NCBI GenBank assembly: GCA_963920525.1
Contig: OY986439.1
Location: 6,280,501-6,344,500, forward strand
Direction of reading: 5' to 3'
DNA length: 64,000 bases
Source of the DNA: Dichetophora obliterata
Taxonomy: Eukaryota; Arthropoda; Insecta; Diptera; Sciomyzidae
How positions within the stretch are numbered: the stretch's first letter is position 1; each line of letters begins with the position of its first letter. The notes under the pieces are model-generated. The model did no database searches. It was not told the DNA's origin and worked only from the letters and a program-made list of their open reading frames with translations. The translations under genes were made by a program, and so were the position numbers. This document shows, piece after piece, positions 45,155-56,376 of the stretch.

Positions 45155-45417
45155 TGCCCAAAGTGTTTGTTAAAAGAAAAATTTATTTTTGTCACTTTTA
45201 AGATAAAGGACAAAAGTGTTTCTATACTATACACGTGCATTTTTATGCTTTAAACGGCAATCCAAACGCATTAAGGGAGAACAAAAGATTGTTCCCATTG
45301 AAGCAGCAAACATCAAGAAGCAAAAGATTACTTCTATCGCAGTCAACCATACTTTGGAAGGCCAAAGTATTGCCACCAGCAATAAAACCCGGAAAACACA
45401 AGATTGATTCTTATTGA

Positions 45418-45654
45418 AAGCAGCAACAAGTCCTGAAAATCAACCACTTGACAACGCCCTGGTACGACGACGAAGACACCTGGGATTTTTCTAAAAGTGA
45501 ATTGTACCAAGAAATCCTGCAAAAGAAAGCGGAAAAGGAACAACTAGAAGAAGCAAACAAGCAGCGTACAGGAAAATTAACAAAGACGTTACCAATACTA
45601 CCAAGGCCTAACCCCGTAGCCATAGCGATTATAAAACCAACTACACGCAAATAG
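45418..45654 (+). CDS. Small leader ORF of the errantivirus, no ATG, function unknown
   Basis: An open frame runs from after a stop near 45415 to 45654. It has acidic and basic charged stretches (WYDDEDTWDFSKSELYQE, then QKKAEKEQLEEANKQR). The only early start is a TTG at 45448. It may be the lost or spliced start of gag, or chance coding in the leader. I do not recognise it. Confidence 0.3.
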   Translation, partial: KQQQVLKINHLTTPWYDDEDTWDFSKSELYQEILQKKAEKEQLEEANKQRTGKLTKTLPILPRPNPVAIAIIKPTTRK

Positions 45655-45708
45655 TAAGCAATTGTTTTTCTCTCATTATTTTATTATATTATTATTATCT
45701 TATTTTAT

Positions 45709-45886
45709 GAATTAGTATAAGAGTGAAAAAAAAGAGCGTAAAATAATTTTTCCTTTTCTCTGCTCTTAAGTAATTAATAAGTAAAGTGCAAATTTTTGAA
45801 TTAGTATAAGAGTGAAAAAAAAGAGCGTAAATTAATTTTTCCTTTTCTCTGCTCTTAAGTAATTAATAATAAAGTGCAAATTTTTT
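45709..45886 (+). repeat. Two-copy 89-bp tandem repeat in the errantivirus leader
   Basis: The unit starting GAATTAGTATAAGAGTG occurs at 45709 and again at 45798, with only small differences, between the primer site and gag. A third partial copy of its AAGTGCAAATT end follows at 45891. Leader tandem repeats of this kind often vary between copies. Confidence 0.85.
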
Positions 45887-45927
45887 TTTTAAGTGCAAAT
45901 TCAAAAGTGACCCATCGTGTATCATAC

Positions 45928-46930
45928 ATGGACGAAGGCTTAGAGTCATTAGGACGAAACCTAGAAGAACTGCAACAAGACATAACGAGACAAAATAGAT
46001 TCCTACTTTCGGAAAGAGTAAGAAACCTTCTCGAAAACAGAAACGAAATGACAACCTTAACAATTGACCCCCTTTGCTACCTTAACAAGTTACCCGAATT
46101 CTCTGGTGACATAAACAGTTTACAGACGTTCGTAGATCTAGTCGATCGAATACATCCAATACTTAGAACTTATGACCAGTTAGGCCAAGAAATTTTTTCC
46201 GACGTAATTAAATCAAAGTTTAAAGGCAAGGCGAAAGAAGCAGTGGAAATAAACGGACATGTTAACTCATGGACTGACTTAAAAGCTATACTGTACAACA
46301 ATTTTAGCGACAGAAAATCAGTTGACGAACTATACAACAAATTACGTGGAGTTACGTTTCGTACAAATAGCATAGACTTTTATAACGACGTAAAAGGCGC
46401 ATTGAGACGACTTAACATGAAAACGAAGCAAGATTTAACAGACGCAGTTAGCGATGAAGAGTTAAAATACTCACTCAGTTTAAATATAAAAACAGCCCTA
46501 CAGCTGTTTAAATCTAAAATGCCTGAGCCAATGAAATCTATATTATATTGTAGGGACCCGGGGACATTAGAGGAAGCAATCAGTATACTTCACGATGCAA
46601 AGTATACATATTACAATCCTTTGAGACAAAATCAAAGCATTAGGAATAGGCAAACCAACACCACAGAATAGGCAAACCAACAATAACCCTAACCGTTTTG
46701 TATCGCAGAATAGGCAAACAAACTACAATTCAAACCGCTTTGTACCTCAGAATAGGCAGATAAATTCGAATTTTAATAATCAAACTAATTTTACACCACA
46801 ATATAACTCATCAAACCGAAATAATTTCAATAACCAACCGTTGCCAACTGTCGAACCGATGGAAATTGGGAAGTTAGAGGTAGGAGAAAATTTTCGGCTT
46901 CCAGCCTCAGCGGAAAACTTCCACATATAG
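45928..46930 (+). pseudogene. gag: Errantivirus gag, frame broken near 46655
   Basis: From the ATG at 45928 the first frame encodes about 247 residues of a Gypsy-type Gag: a coiled start (SLGRNLEELQQDITRQNR), then a capsid-like region with LPEFSGDINSLQTFVDLVD. Family knowledge ties this to capsid assembly. That frame stops at 46669-46671. The Asn/Gln-rich C-terminal tail, with the repeated motif QNRQTN/QNRQIN, continues in the +1 frame to the TAG at 46928. A short indel near 46655 therefore separates the two parts. No CCHC zinc knuckle is visible, as is usual for errantiviruses. The tail overlaps pol in the -1 frame. Confidence 0.82.
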
Positions 46931-48740
46931 TTATTAAAACTAAATTAGGAGTATTAAAATTTATCATAGACACTGGGGCAACAGACTCTGTTATAAACCC
47001 AGGAATTTGCCACCCAAAATGGAAAATACCTAGTCATTCGTTTTCCCTAAAAACCCTTAAAAACAACATAACAGCCAGGAAAAAGGTACGAATACCATTA
47101 TTCAATGAACTAGGAGGTCCACCAAATATGGTAGAATTTATTGTACTCCAATTTCACGACAAATATGACGGACTCATAGGAAACGACATTTTAAAACATT
47201 TCAAGGCAGTCATTGATTACGAAGAGAATATTTTAACTATAAATAAGAATCGGTTACCCCTCGTTTTTGGAAATAATATATTGAAAGTATCGATACCAAC
47301 TAAGCAAAATGCAGGTCTAGCCTACGTTAAAGAGCAGAAGTCTTTAACAGGTGATCTAACAATAAAGGAGGGAATTTATAACGTTCAAAATTTTAATATT
47401 GAATGCGATGTTGAGACAACAGATTGTCTAAGCATTTTCCCAAACGTTGGATCAATAATTTCCGAAGAAGTTAATCACAAAAACTTCAATATTATTGAAG
47501 AATGTGAACAAAAAGCAAATATATCAGAACAAATTCGTACTGAACACCTCAATACCGAGGAAAAGCGTATGTTGCTTAATACTATAAAAAAATTTTCTGA
47601 CATTTTCTACCAAGATAACTCAGACCTTACTTTCACCAACGCTATCAAACACAGAATACGGACTACTGACAATGTACCAATTTACACGAAGACATACAGA
47701 TACCCTTATATTCATAAGGAAGAGGTTCAAAACCAAATTCAAGAACTTATCGACAACCGAATAATAAGACATAGCAATTCTCCTTACTCAGCCCCAATCT
47801 GGATAGTACCGAAGAAGGTAGACGCCAGTGGAAAACCTAAATGGAGACTCGTTATTGATTACCGCAAACTTAACGAGGTAACCATTGACGACAAATATCC
47901 TATTCCAAATATGGATGAAATTCTTGAAAAACTGGGGAGATGCCAGTATTTCACAACTATTGATTTAGCAAAAGGATTTCACCAAATTGAAATAGAAGAG
48001 GAAGATATTCATAAGACCGCATTCAGTGTTGAGGGCGGGCATTATGAATTCTTACGTATGCCTTTTGGACTGAAGACAGCCCCGGCAACTTTTCAAAGAT
48101 TGATGAACGATCTTTTTAAGGACTACATTAATAAAATTTGTTTAATATACTTAGACGATATAATTATATATTCCACGTCACTTCAAGAACATATAGATTC
48201 CATACAAAAAGTTTTTACTAGATTAAAGCAAGCAAATCTAAAAGTGCAACTTGACAAGAGCGAATTTTTAAAAAGAGAAACCGAATTCCTTGGACACATT
48301 GTGAGTACAGATGGAATTAAACCAAACCCAAAAAAAATAGAATGCGTTTTAACATTCCCTTTACCTAAAACACCAAAGCAAATAAAACAATTTCTTGGGC
48401 TTACGGGTTACTATCGTAAGTTTATAAGGGATTATTCACTAATTGCCAAACCGATTACAAAATACCTTAAAAAAGATGCGAAAATTAATTTAAATGATCC
48501 CATGTACAAAAACAGTTTTGATACATTGAAAAAACTCTTAACAAATGACCCAATTCTCCGATACCCTGATCTAACTAAAGAATTTACATTAACAACAGAC
48601 GCCAGTAACTTTGCCCTGGGAGCAATCCTGTCTCAGGAAAACCATCCAATCTGTTACGCTTCACGTACTTTAAATAAACACGAAGTTAATTACAGCACAA
48701 TAGAAAAGGAATTGTTAGCCATAGTTTGGGCCACTAAATA
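46834..48740 (+). pseudogene. pol: Errantivirus pol, first part: protease, reverse transcriptase, start of RNase H
   Basis: The frame is open from 46834. The aspartic protease motif FIIDTGATDSV has its DTG at 46969-46977. The RT domain is well preserved: PIWIVPKK, then WRLVIDYRKLNEVT, TIDLAKGFHQI, and the catalytic YLDD at 48148-48159 in LIYLDDIIIYS. An RNase H start follows (FTLTTDASNFALGAIL, then KELLAIVWATKY). The reading frame is then cut by a MITE at 48741. The host frame runs on only about 17 foreign codons to a stop at 48790-48792. RNase H resumes after 49517. RT copies element RNA into DNA; this copy cannot make the complete enzyme. Confidence 0.9.
46888..46894 (+). promoter_or_regulatory. 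Candidate -1 ribosomal frameshift site between gag and pol
   Basis: The heptamer AAATTTT is in the correct register (A AAT TTT) for the gag tail frame. The pol frame is exactly -1 to it and already open from 46834. It lies about 35 bases before the gag stop. Sequence register is seen; function is inferred. Confidence 0.5.
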
Positions 48741-49517
48741 TGGGTATTTCCACAGGAAAGTCTACCGTGACCAAAAAATTAAAACTTATTAAAAACTTAT
48801 TATTTTATGATATTATCTAAGAGAAACATTTTAATTTTATTAATTTAAGCAATTTGTACATAAAATTATTAACCATGATGATCACATCGTCTGCACTGTT
48901 TCACAAATGTAGTTTTTCTTTTTCGTAAGTGTTTAGTAAATGTTTCATAAACATTTTTGTTTTATTAAAAATGGAAGGCATTGGCTGAAGACAATGAAAA
49001 AATGGTTGATGCAATTAAAGGAAAATATATTGAATTTGTTTTTAATTACCTAATTACATAATTACTTAACTACCTAATTACTTAATTACCCAATTAAATT
49101 GCAATGGAAAAAACTGTCCCGTGCGACCTGTCCCGTGCGACCGAGCTTAATATTAAATTAAAAAATAAGTGTTAAATATTATTGGGTAAAATAAAAGCAA
49201 TTTAAAAGAAACACCAATGCACAATATCCATAAAATAAACTCTTTGAAATATTCCTTCAGACTTCGCTGAATTCGGCGCTTGAGTTGTTGTCCTCGAAAA
49301 AAACTTCCGTTTTTGTCCCGTGCGAACCCCGTTGTTTTTGGCAATTATTTTGAAAAGGAAAAATTACCGATAATCAACCTTAGCACCACTTATAGAGCTT
49401 ACTATGAGTTATAAGTTAAGACCATTATCAAAATATAAATCCGTGTTATTACTACTTTTTTTCCAATTTAACTGCGTACGACTGTCCCGTGCGACACCAT
49501 GGAAATGCCCATATTTC
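48740..49517 (+). mobile_element. 0.78-kb MITE inside the errantivirus RNase H domain
   Basis: Ends are TGGGTATTTCC and GGAAATGCCCA, an imperfect inverted repeat. Removing the insert with one TA (or, read differently, ATAT) restores an uninterrupted frame at this point, which fixes the borders to within a few bases. The right half carries four copies of the motif TGTCCCGTGCGACC (49115, 49129, 49314, 49483). The left 245 bp is closely related to 9368-9594. A coding-like stretch near 48971-49025 (EDNEKMVDAIKGKYIEF) may be a transposase remnant. Not assigned to a superfamily. Confidence 0.85.
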
Positions 49518-51049
49518 AGACCATACCTTTTCGGACGAAAATTCACGATTGAAACTGATCATAAACCCTTAACCTGGCTTTTTTCGATCAAAGAACCAAA
49601 TTCTAAACTTGTCAGATGGCGATTGAAACTTTCGGAATTCGATTATAGCATTAAATACAAAAAAGGTACGAAGAATGGCAACGCAGACGCCCTTTCTAGA
49701 ATTGAAAACATAGATAACGCAGACATAAACACAACAGAAATTTGCGATGAAATTAATAATAATATAGTGGAAAGCCAATCTGTCTTAAATATCTTTAAAA
49801 ACCAAATCGTCATAAATAAAATTTCATCAGGTTCTCTTAGAATAAAAAATTCTGAAATCTTCAAAAATCACCGCAAAATAATTAATACGAAAGTGCTTGA
49901 GGGACTTTGCCATACAGTTATTAAAAAATCATTTTAAGCCCAGTGCACTAAATGCAATTATAATAGATGAGAGTTTTTTTTACACCTTAAATACAGTATA
50001 TAGCGAGCTTTTTTCTGAAAATAGCAAATTCAAAATCATTAGATGCAAAAAATTAGCAGAAGACATACAAGATGAAGTGAAATTAAGCGAATTGATAGAA
50101 AAAGAACATAGAAACAACAATCATAGAGGGATAGAAAATGTATTTAAAGAGCTTAAAGAAAAAAAATATATCACCCTAATCTAAAAGAGAGAATAACCAA
50201 ATTTATTAACAACTGCGAAATTTGCAACTTGGAAAAATACAATAGAAACCCCCTAAAATTTCTTATAAAATTACAGAAACTCCAAAAAAGCCTAACGAAA
50301 TAGTTCATATCGATGTGTTTTATAGTTTAAAACAAACCTTATTCATGACTATAATCGACAAGTTCACAAAATTTGCACAGGCATACAAAATTAATAGCCG
50401 AACTTGGGTAGAATTTAAAACAAAACTTTTGCAGCACATAAGCACACACGGTAAAATGGATAAAATTATCGTAGATAACGAACTGGGATTTAAAGCCATA
50501 CCAATGAGGGAATTTCTTAAACAGGAAAATATCGAAATACATTTCACGTCTAATAGCAACCATACATCAAACGCGGATATTGAAAGACTACACAACACAA
50601 TGAACGAGCACATTAGACTACTAAGACATGACGAACTGAACAATACCGAATCGGTTGAAGAAAAAATCCTTAGAATTATTGGATTTTATAACAACACAAT
50701 ACACAGTACTACCAACAAAAGACCAATTGATTTCATAAACGGTAAAATTTCTGAAGATGAGTACGTCAGTATCTACGAACTAATAAAAACAAAAAAGGAA
50801 AAATACATTAATAAACTAAACAGCGGTAGAACAGATTTAATAATAGAAGAAGGAACAACATTCATTAAGGAAATAAGAGGTGGGAAAAATCACCCAAAAT
50901 ACAGAAAAATTAATGCTGAAAAGATTGATGAAAACCATGTACAAGATACAAAGAACCAGTTAAAGTACTACCAAACACACTTAAGACCGACAAAGAAATT
51001 TCAAGACAAAGAAAATCCTACTATTAAGAGTAGAATTAAGAAAAAATAG
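49518..51049 (+). pseudogene. pol: Errantivirus pol, second part: RNase H end and integrase, frame-broken
   Basis: RNase H continues with YLFGRKFTIETDHKPLTWLF and ends in ...NADALSRI near 49704. The integrase follows in pieces: one frame to 49937, a second about 49900-50184, and a third holding the C-x2-C part of the zinc-binding domain (cysteines at 50214 and 50223). The catalytic core is read in the frame of 50315-51049 (IIDKFTKFAQAY, then IIVDNELGFKA). The frame changes near 49890-49925, 50165 and 50255. The last two coincide with A and C homopolymers. They may be real decay or assembly indels, since the LTRs show no divergence. Confidence 0.85.
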
Positions 51050-51104
51050 AATATTTTCCCTTAAGTAACAGAACATTCTAACCCACATGTAACAAACCAT
51101 ATAA

Positions 51105-52151
51105 ACACTCAACAAAAAAATCATACAAAAACACCTTAACGCTTTTCAAAACAAAATAACTGACCTAGAAGACGAAATAATTTTCACGCAACATATTTTT
51201 CAGATAAATAACGACATAACATTACTCAACAACCACATAGAAGACATAGGCAGAATAATCTTTGCAACTAAACTCAATATAATACCGACTAATATACTAA
51301 CGAAGACGGAACTTAATTTGATTAATGACTACGAAAGCTATACAAATATTAAGGTTGCAGTTACTTTTCAACACAAATTAATCGCAATAACGCTTTCAAT
51401 ACCTACATTTTCAAATAACACTCTATCCCACATTAGATTCGAACCTTTACCTAATTACCAAAATAAAGCCCTTTACATGAAAAACTATGATATTCTGATG
51501 GATTCCACAAACAATATTTATGATACCTATGTAGCAGAAAACATGCACAAAAATCTGTTAAAAATAGAAGACGATTGTATTAAAAATATAGTTACACTTA
51601 AAGAATCTAGTTGTAATATGAAAATAGCCAAGGAACAAGAAGTTAAAGAAATTTCTAAAGGTCTATTAATATTCAAAAATTTTAACTCAAAAATTAATCA
51701 AACTTGTAACCAATCAAATATAAAAAACAAAGGAACATTTCTCCTAAGATTTGAAAATTGTAAAATTTTAGCATGTAATAAAACTTACACGAATACAAAT
51801 ATTAAAATTTATAAAAAACTTATTTTACCCAACTTAATAACCAAAATTAATGAAAATGTCACCTTTACGGACATTCAGTTAGAAGACTTATATGTAAAAC
51901 AATTGTCATTAGATACTAACATGGATAAAATTTGGGTAAAAAACAAATCAATTCATACTATTAATTTAAGTATAAGTTCTTTTATTATTATCATCATTAT
52001 AGCAATAATAATCACACTATTACTCAGAAAGAAAAATCAAATACTTAATATTTCGTCGGTGCCTCAAACTAACGGTGGGGGAGTTACAATACAGCCTGTA
52101 ACCCTACCCACACCTAATAAATTATACTCCGATAGAATGTACTTTTCATAA
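51105..52151 (+). pseudogene. env: Errantivirus env, N-terminal part missing
   Basis: One frame is open for 348 codons. It has no in-frame ATG near its start and no signal peptide. It begins with a coiled region and has several Cys, glycosylation-type NxT/S sites and, near the C-terminus, a single hydrophobic membrane span (IIIIIIAIIITLLL) followed by a short tail ending in the LTR. Errantivirus Env proteins are usually 440-500 residues and carry a signal peptide, surface part and cleavage site before such a region. Only about 55 bases separate it from the pol stop, so the upstream third appears deleted. Splicing from an upstream start codon is a possible alternative. Confidence 0.75.
52073..52081 (+). 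promoter_or_regulatory. Polypurine tract
   Basis: The run CGGTGGGGG lies directly before the AGTTAC start of the 3' LTR, in the position of the plus-strand primer. Confidence 0.75.
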
Positions 52152-53007
52152 TTCCAAGTACACTCTACCGTACAATTCTTTAAAACCCATGTTTGCATTT
52201 TTATGACCCACTTGTGGCGTCGCAAATACTTTAAAGCCACAACTTGTGTGGTAATATAATTTAAATTTAATTTCAATCTCTTCAATATAATTCTTCGAAA
52301 AACGCATGTTTGCATTTCCACTTGTTGTGTCGCAAACATGTCACATTATTTTAAAGTCACAACTTGTGTGGCAATAATAAATAATATTCTTTCGTGAATC
52401 CGATGCCCTATTAAAAAAACTAGTGCTTAAAAAATTCCTCAAGCGAATTCTTCCGAATCCACTTGAGTAATCTAAAAACTAAAAAGCATTCTACTGCCCT
52501 AGCAGAATTCTATAGAAAGAAAAGTAAGCGTACACATAATTGTGCAAACGAACCAACGATTGCACAACTCCAATCCAATCGTTCACTACTGACCTAAAGA
52601 AAGAAGCGCAGGCAGAATTATGCAAGCAAAGCAGTTGCTTACTGACCTAATCCGCTAAGTTCAGGCAAGTTGTAAAAGTAAACATACGCTGACCAATCAT
52701 CGATTCACAACGAAAGAAATAATTTAGAACCAATAATAAATGAAAGAAAGTGTTATACGAATTTTGCGTCACTTTCTTTCTCACCCAAAGAACTCAGCCA
52801 AAAGAGAGCACCAAATTATTCTGAGACATCGACGGCGTATAACAAATTATATTCTTTAAATACCAATGTAAAATTTTATATTAAGTCAGTCTTAAGATAG
52901 ATTCTAAAAGAAAGTCAAAATAATAATAAACAAGTTAAACTAAGTTTTTTGTTTTATTTAAACTAAAACCAACTTAAACTAAGTTTTGTTTTATTGAGAC
53001 TAAAACT
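52082..53007 (+). repeat. 3' LTR of the errantivirus
   Basis: Same 926 bp as the 5' LTR. The env stop at 52149-52151 lies inside it, as is common in errantiviruses. It is preceded by the purine run GGTGGGGG and followed by the ACTTAA duplication. Confidence 0.95.
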
Positions 53008-53339
53008 ACTTAACTCTTACAGACTACTTAACAATTGTTATAATTAGGAATATGCTTAAGTAAAACTAGTAAGGGATTATCTTCGACTGGACCAAAGTTA
53101 AAATACCCCCACTAATAAAGTATATTAAATTATTTTAGTCTTGAATGTTGTATTATTTTGATGATGTCACTTTTATTGGTCGCGGTTTTTATCCAAATTT
53201 TCACATTTGAAACTCATAGTCCCTTTATTTATGAAAGCATTTGTGTACAACATCAAGTTCAAAGATTATTTTATTTTAAATTAAAAGAGTTTTACTATTT
53301 TTACAGTTTTTTTTAAGTTAAGATTTAAACTAATTTTTT

Positions 53340-53935
53340 TAAAATTAAGGGGATTTTACTGATATCATGAAATCACTTTGTATGGGAGATAGCCGTGGTC
53401 TTTTTTGATTTTCCAAATTTCATACTTAAAGTATATATTAATTGTTAAAGTTTATATGCAAAATTTGAAGTCATTAGATTAATTTTTGCGAAATTAAAAG
53501 CGATTATGCCGTTTTGGTAAACTCACTTTGTATGGGAGGTAGACGTGATTTTATTCGATTTTTACAAATTTCATACGTGCAAAATTTAAAGTCATTAGAT
53601 TGATTTTTGTGAGATTTAAAGTGATTTTACCGTTTTGGTAACCTCACTTTGTATGGGAGGTATCCATGGTTTTCATTCGATTTTTACAAATTTCATACTT
53701 AAAGTGCATATAAAGTATACATTAATTGTTTTAGCAACATTTTATGTCATTAGATTATTTTTTGCGGAATTGAAAGATTTTACTGTTTCGAGTCATTTTG
53801 TATGGAAGGTAGACGTGGTTTCCATCCGATTTTTACAAATTCATACACAAAGTTGATATTAATAGTTAAATCTAATGTGCAAAATTTGAAGTCATTAGAT
53901 TAATTTTTGTGGAATTTAAAGAGATTTGGTTCATT
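53340..53935 (+). repeat. Irregular tandem array, four units of about 120-150 bp
   Basis: CACTTTGTATGGGAGGTAG-type phrases at 53383, 53524, 53645 and 53794, each followed by GATTTTTACAAATTTCATAC and GAAGTCATTAGATTAATTTT variants. Confidence 0.82.
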
Positions 53936-54009
53936 TTAAGTTTTCGCTTAGATTTCAGTCACAAATTTTGTTTTTTATTCTTAAAATACTAAATTATAAA
54001 ATGATTAGC

Positions 54010-54470
54010 AGCACAGATCTATTCTTTGGAGACTATAAAGAACCTGAAACTTTGTGTAGACTACAATGTAGACATTTGCTGGAGACAGTCGCGTCGACTG
54101 TGTTGTCGCCAAAACTTAGCCCACTGAAGGCAGCAATATGCCTCAAGTTAAGGAGGGCATCGTCGATGCCTGCTCCAAGGGTGAAAGGCTGAGCTGTCTG
54201 TTGGGCCCTCCACCAGTCTCGGTTGCTTCCGTCCGAATTGCTGACAATTTTTTTCCAAACAAAGTCCAGCCAAACCTAAAATTTAATTTTGTAGGTAACT
54301 TTTTTATAAAGTGTTAAATAAGAGCTCACCTTGTGACATTCCTTTTCTTCACGTAAACCTGGTCTTAGAGAATTTAGCTCTACTGCAAAGCTTTGCCATG
54401 ACTCCTTGTGATTTTGTTTTGTGGTGCCGAATTTTCCTAGTCTAGTTGCTAAACCAGGACTCTGCTCCAT
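54010..54470 (-). pseudogene. zeste-like Myb/SANT domain gene remnant, two exons
   Basis: Exon 1 (54470-54330) encodes ATRLGKFGTTKQNHKESWQS and AVELNSLRPGLREEKECH, the shape of the SANT-like domain of zeste-related insect proteins (usually ...RTEEKWHKVW). A 54-nt intron (54329-54276) has donor GTGAGC and acceptor TTTTAG. Exon 2 starts VWLDFVWKK, then shifts frame at an A7 run and reads RTEATETGGGPNRQLSLSPL, another family hallmark, before further frame loss. The Trp expected before HK is gone. A decayed copy; not expressed as such. Confidence 0.75.
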
Positions 54471-54867
54471 ACCACCAGTTTGTGAAACTGTCGACTGTTC
54501 ATTTCTTCATTCTATATAAAGCAATTTCTTTATAATCAAAGACAAAATTTGTAAAATAACAAAAAGAATGCAAGTTACTTACCTCCTTCAATTAATTCCT
54601 TTTAAAAAACTCTTTAAAAGACCACAAAATGTTAAAAAAAGTATAGCAGTGTGGGGACTGCCGACCGAAGTGAAAACCTATGTATAAAATACTAGTATTC
54701 CCGGGCAGACATTGTCTTGCCACGGACCGCATTACTGCTATATACGAATTTTCATGCTAATCGGAAAAAATTTTTTTATTAAGATAGTGTTTTTATTTTA
54801 TAATTATGTTAAACTATATTACATTTAAATTTAACATTGTTGATATAAAAATAAAATACAGGGAGCA

Positions 54868-55104
54868 CTACGTTTTAGTAGATATCTTCACCCAGCACCA
54901 CGTAGCACCACAAAAAAAGGGAGAGTTCGCTCTGAGATCAGAAAACACCCACATGCCAGCAGGGAGGCATCTAATACAACCTTGGGTCGCATATGACTCC
55001 TGAATCAGTGAAAAACCAACACCATTTTCTAGCAATAACTGTCCAAGGTCACACATGACTGCATATGCTCCCTGACAATTTAATTGCATAGTTTTTATGC
55101 TCAT
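54868..55104 (-). pseudogene. LINE ORF2, start of the endonuclease domain only
   Basis: MSIKTMQLNCQGAYAVMCDL, then FSLIQESYATQGCIRCLPAG, matches the N-terminus of the APE-type endonuclease of R1/I-clade LINEs: the N in QLNCQ and E in QES are the usual metal-site residues. The frame stops after 78 codons and no reverse transcriptase follows, so more than 90 percent of ORF2 is missing. Confidence 0.75.
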
Positions 55105-55342
55105 TAATGTCTAGAATTCTGACGCTCAACTATGCTTCTAACTATAAATTGGACAATCCATCGATTACAATAAATACGTCGATGGCAATCCCTTGAAAGA
55201 GCAATGTCAGGAATGTAATGCATTTTTGCAATTAGCCTCACTATGTTACTCCAAGAGTGGAGTAACCTCCTTAACCACCGTGGCAACAACCTCCTTAGAT
55301 TTTGCACCAGCTGTATTGATGCACACAACCGAGGACCATGTC

Positions 55343-56024
55343 TCAACCGGCTTTGCCTGCTAAGCAACTGGCAAGGACGCAGGTAGAACAGCCTATGCCA
55401 GACGAACTATCTTTCATTGCCTGAAACAGCTCCAGACGTTCATTCAGACGCTCATTTTCGAGAATGACTTCTAATATCATTTCTTCATAGCGGCCACAGT
55501 AAAATCCTGGAAATGCTTTCCTCTCATTCCACATTCAAGTGCTACTTTAAATAGGTCACCCGAAATTAATTGAATTTTTCTGACATTATCCATGCCAGAA
55601 ACGACAGCTTTCTTCTTACCTTTCTTGTTCACAGCCTTCTCCGCTGATTCTAGAAGCTTTGACGAAGATTTCACATCGTCTTTTGTTTTTGGGGTCTTAC
55701 TCATCATTGAATCAGCAGAGTTAGACCGGACCAATCCACAAACTCATTTTACAGCCTTTCCCTTTCCAACCGAAATATTTGACTTATCCAGCTTTAGGGC
55801 CTTTAAATTCCGACGATCTATCTCCATAGGCTTCTCACCACCACTAAGTTGCCTTGTAGAGCTCCTACTTTTGGGCCCGTCCGAATGCCGGATTCTCCCA
55901 CACCTGGACGAAATTCGGGTTCACATTTACCATAGACTAACACTAAGTTAGGCCCTTTCACACACATACCAATACCAATTAAAGGTTTGCCTGGACAATT
56001 GCTGGGGTCGCCTTTAGGCAGCAT
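55343..56024 (-). pseudogene. LINE ORF1 remnant (R1/I-type), broken
   Basis: The reverse strand carries an ORF1-like protein in three frames: MLPKGDPSNCPGKPLIGIGM onward, then EKPMEIDRRNLKALKLDK ending in a stop near 55745, and VRSNSADSMMSKTPKTKDD to 55477. A coiled-coil piece follows (LEVILENERLNERLELFQAM). Low complexity plus coiled coil is usual for ORF1, which packages LINE RNA. Frameshifts and stops show it is dead. Confidence 0.65.
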
Positions 56025-56287
56025 ATTTTACTCACCCTGCATAAAGTGAAAGGCAAGCACAAAAAATCACTACAATAAGAACCCTAAACAATTCAATTAG
56101 ACCGTGACACCCTTCACAAAGTGAAAAGTCCAACAGTTCGAGAGTCACTACAATCAACAGTTCAAAAGTCACTAAAGTAACAGTTTGACAAGCACTAAAA
56201 AATCGAATCCGAAAAAGTTTGAGAAGCACTGGAGTAATTACACAATCTACGTTGTGGAAGCAGTGTAATAATCAGTGTCAAGCTTGT

Positions 56288-56376
56288 TGACGAAAGCTAC
56301 TCGCTGTATGTATTGATGACGAATGCTACTCGCTGCCTTGATGACGAAAGCTACTCGCTGCAATGATGACGCAAAG
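56288..56376. repeat. Three tandem 27-bp units
   Basis: GACGAAAGCTACTCGCTG repeats three times with TGATGAC links. It lies upstream of the LINE ORF1 on the reverse strand and may be its 5' UTR (inference). Confidence 0.8.

Larger units (their letters stand above)
44212..53007 (+). mobile_element. Errantivirus (Ty3/Gypsy, 17.6/297-like), LTRs apparently identical, coding region broken
   Basis: Order: LTR, tRNA-Ser-type primer site, leader, gag, protease-RT-RNase H-integrase, env, polypurine tract, LTR. Both LTRs are 926 bp and I found no difference between them. The 6-bp ACTTAA flanks both ends (44206-44211 and 53008-53013). The insertion is therefore recent. The left edge abuts an (ATTT)n tract. 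The copy is nonetheless defective: gag changes frame near 46655, a 0.78-kb MITE splits RNase H, the integrase region has at least three small frame breaks, and env lacks its N-terminal part. It is an insect endogenous retrovirus relative. No intact protein set remains. Confidence 0.93.

Noticed and set aside
45216..45417. 60-63 codon ORFs in the errantivirus leader
   Set aside because: Two overlapping frames with no domain; untranslated leader is more likely.
54643..54756. Possible small foldback (TATAGCAGTG and CACTGCTATA-like ends)
   Set aside because: Only about 14 bp pair convincingly and no target duplication is seen.
55592..55951. 119-codon + strand ORF
   Set aside because: Antisense to the LINE ORF1 remnant, which explains its open frame.
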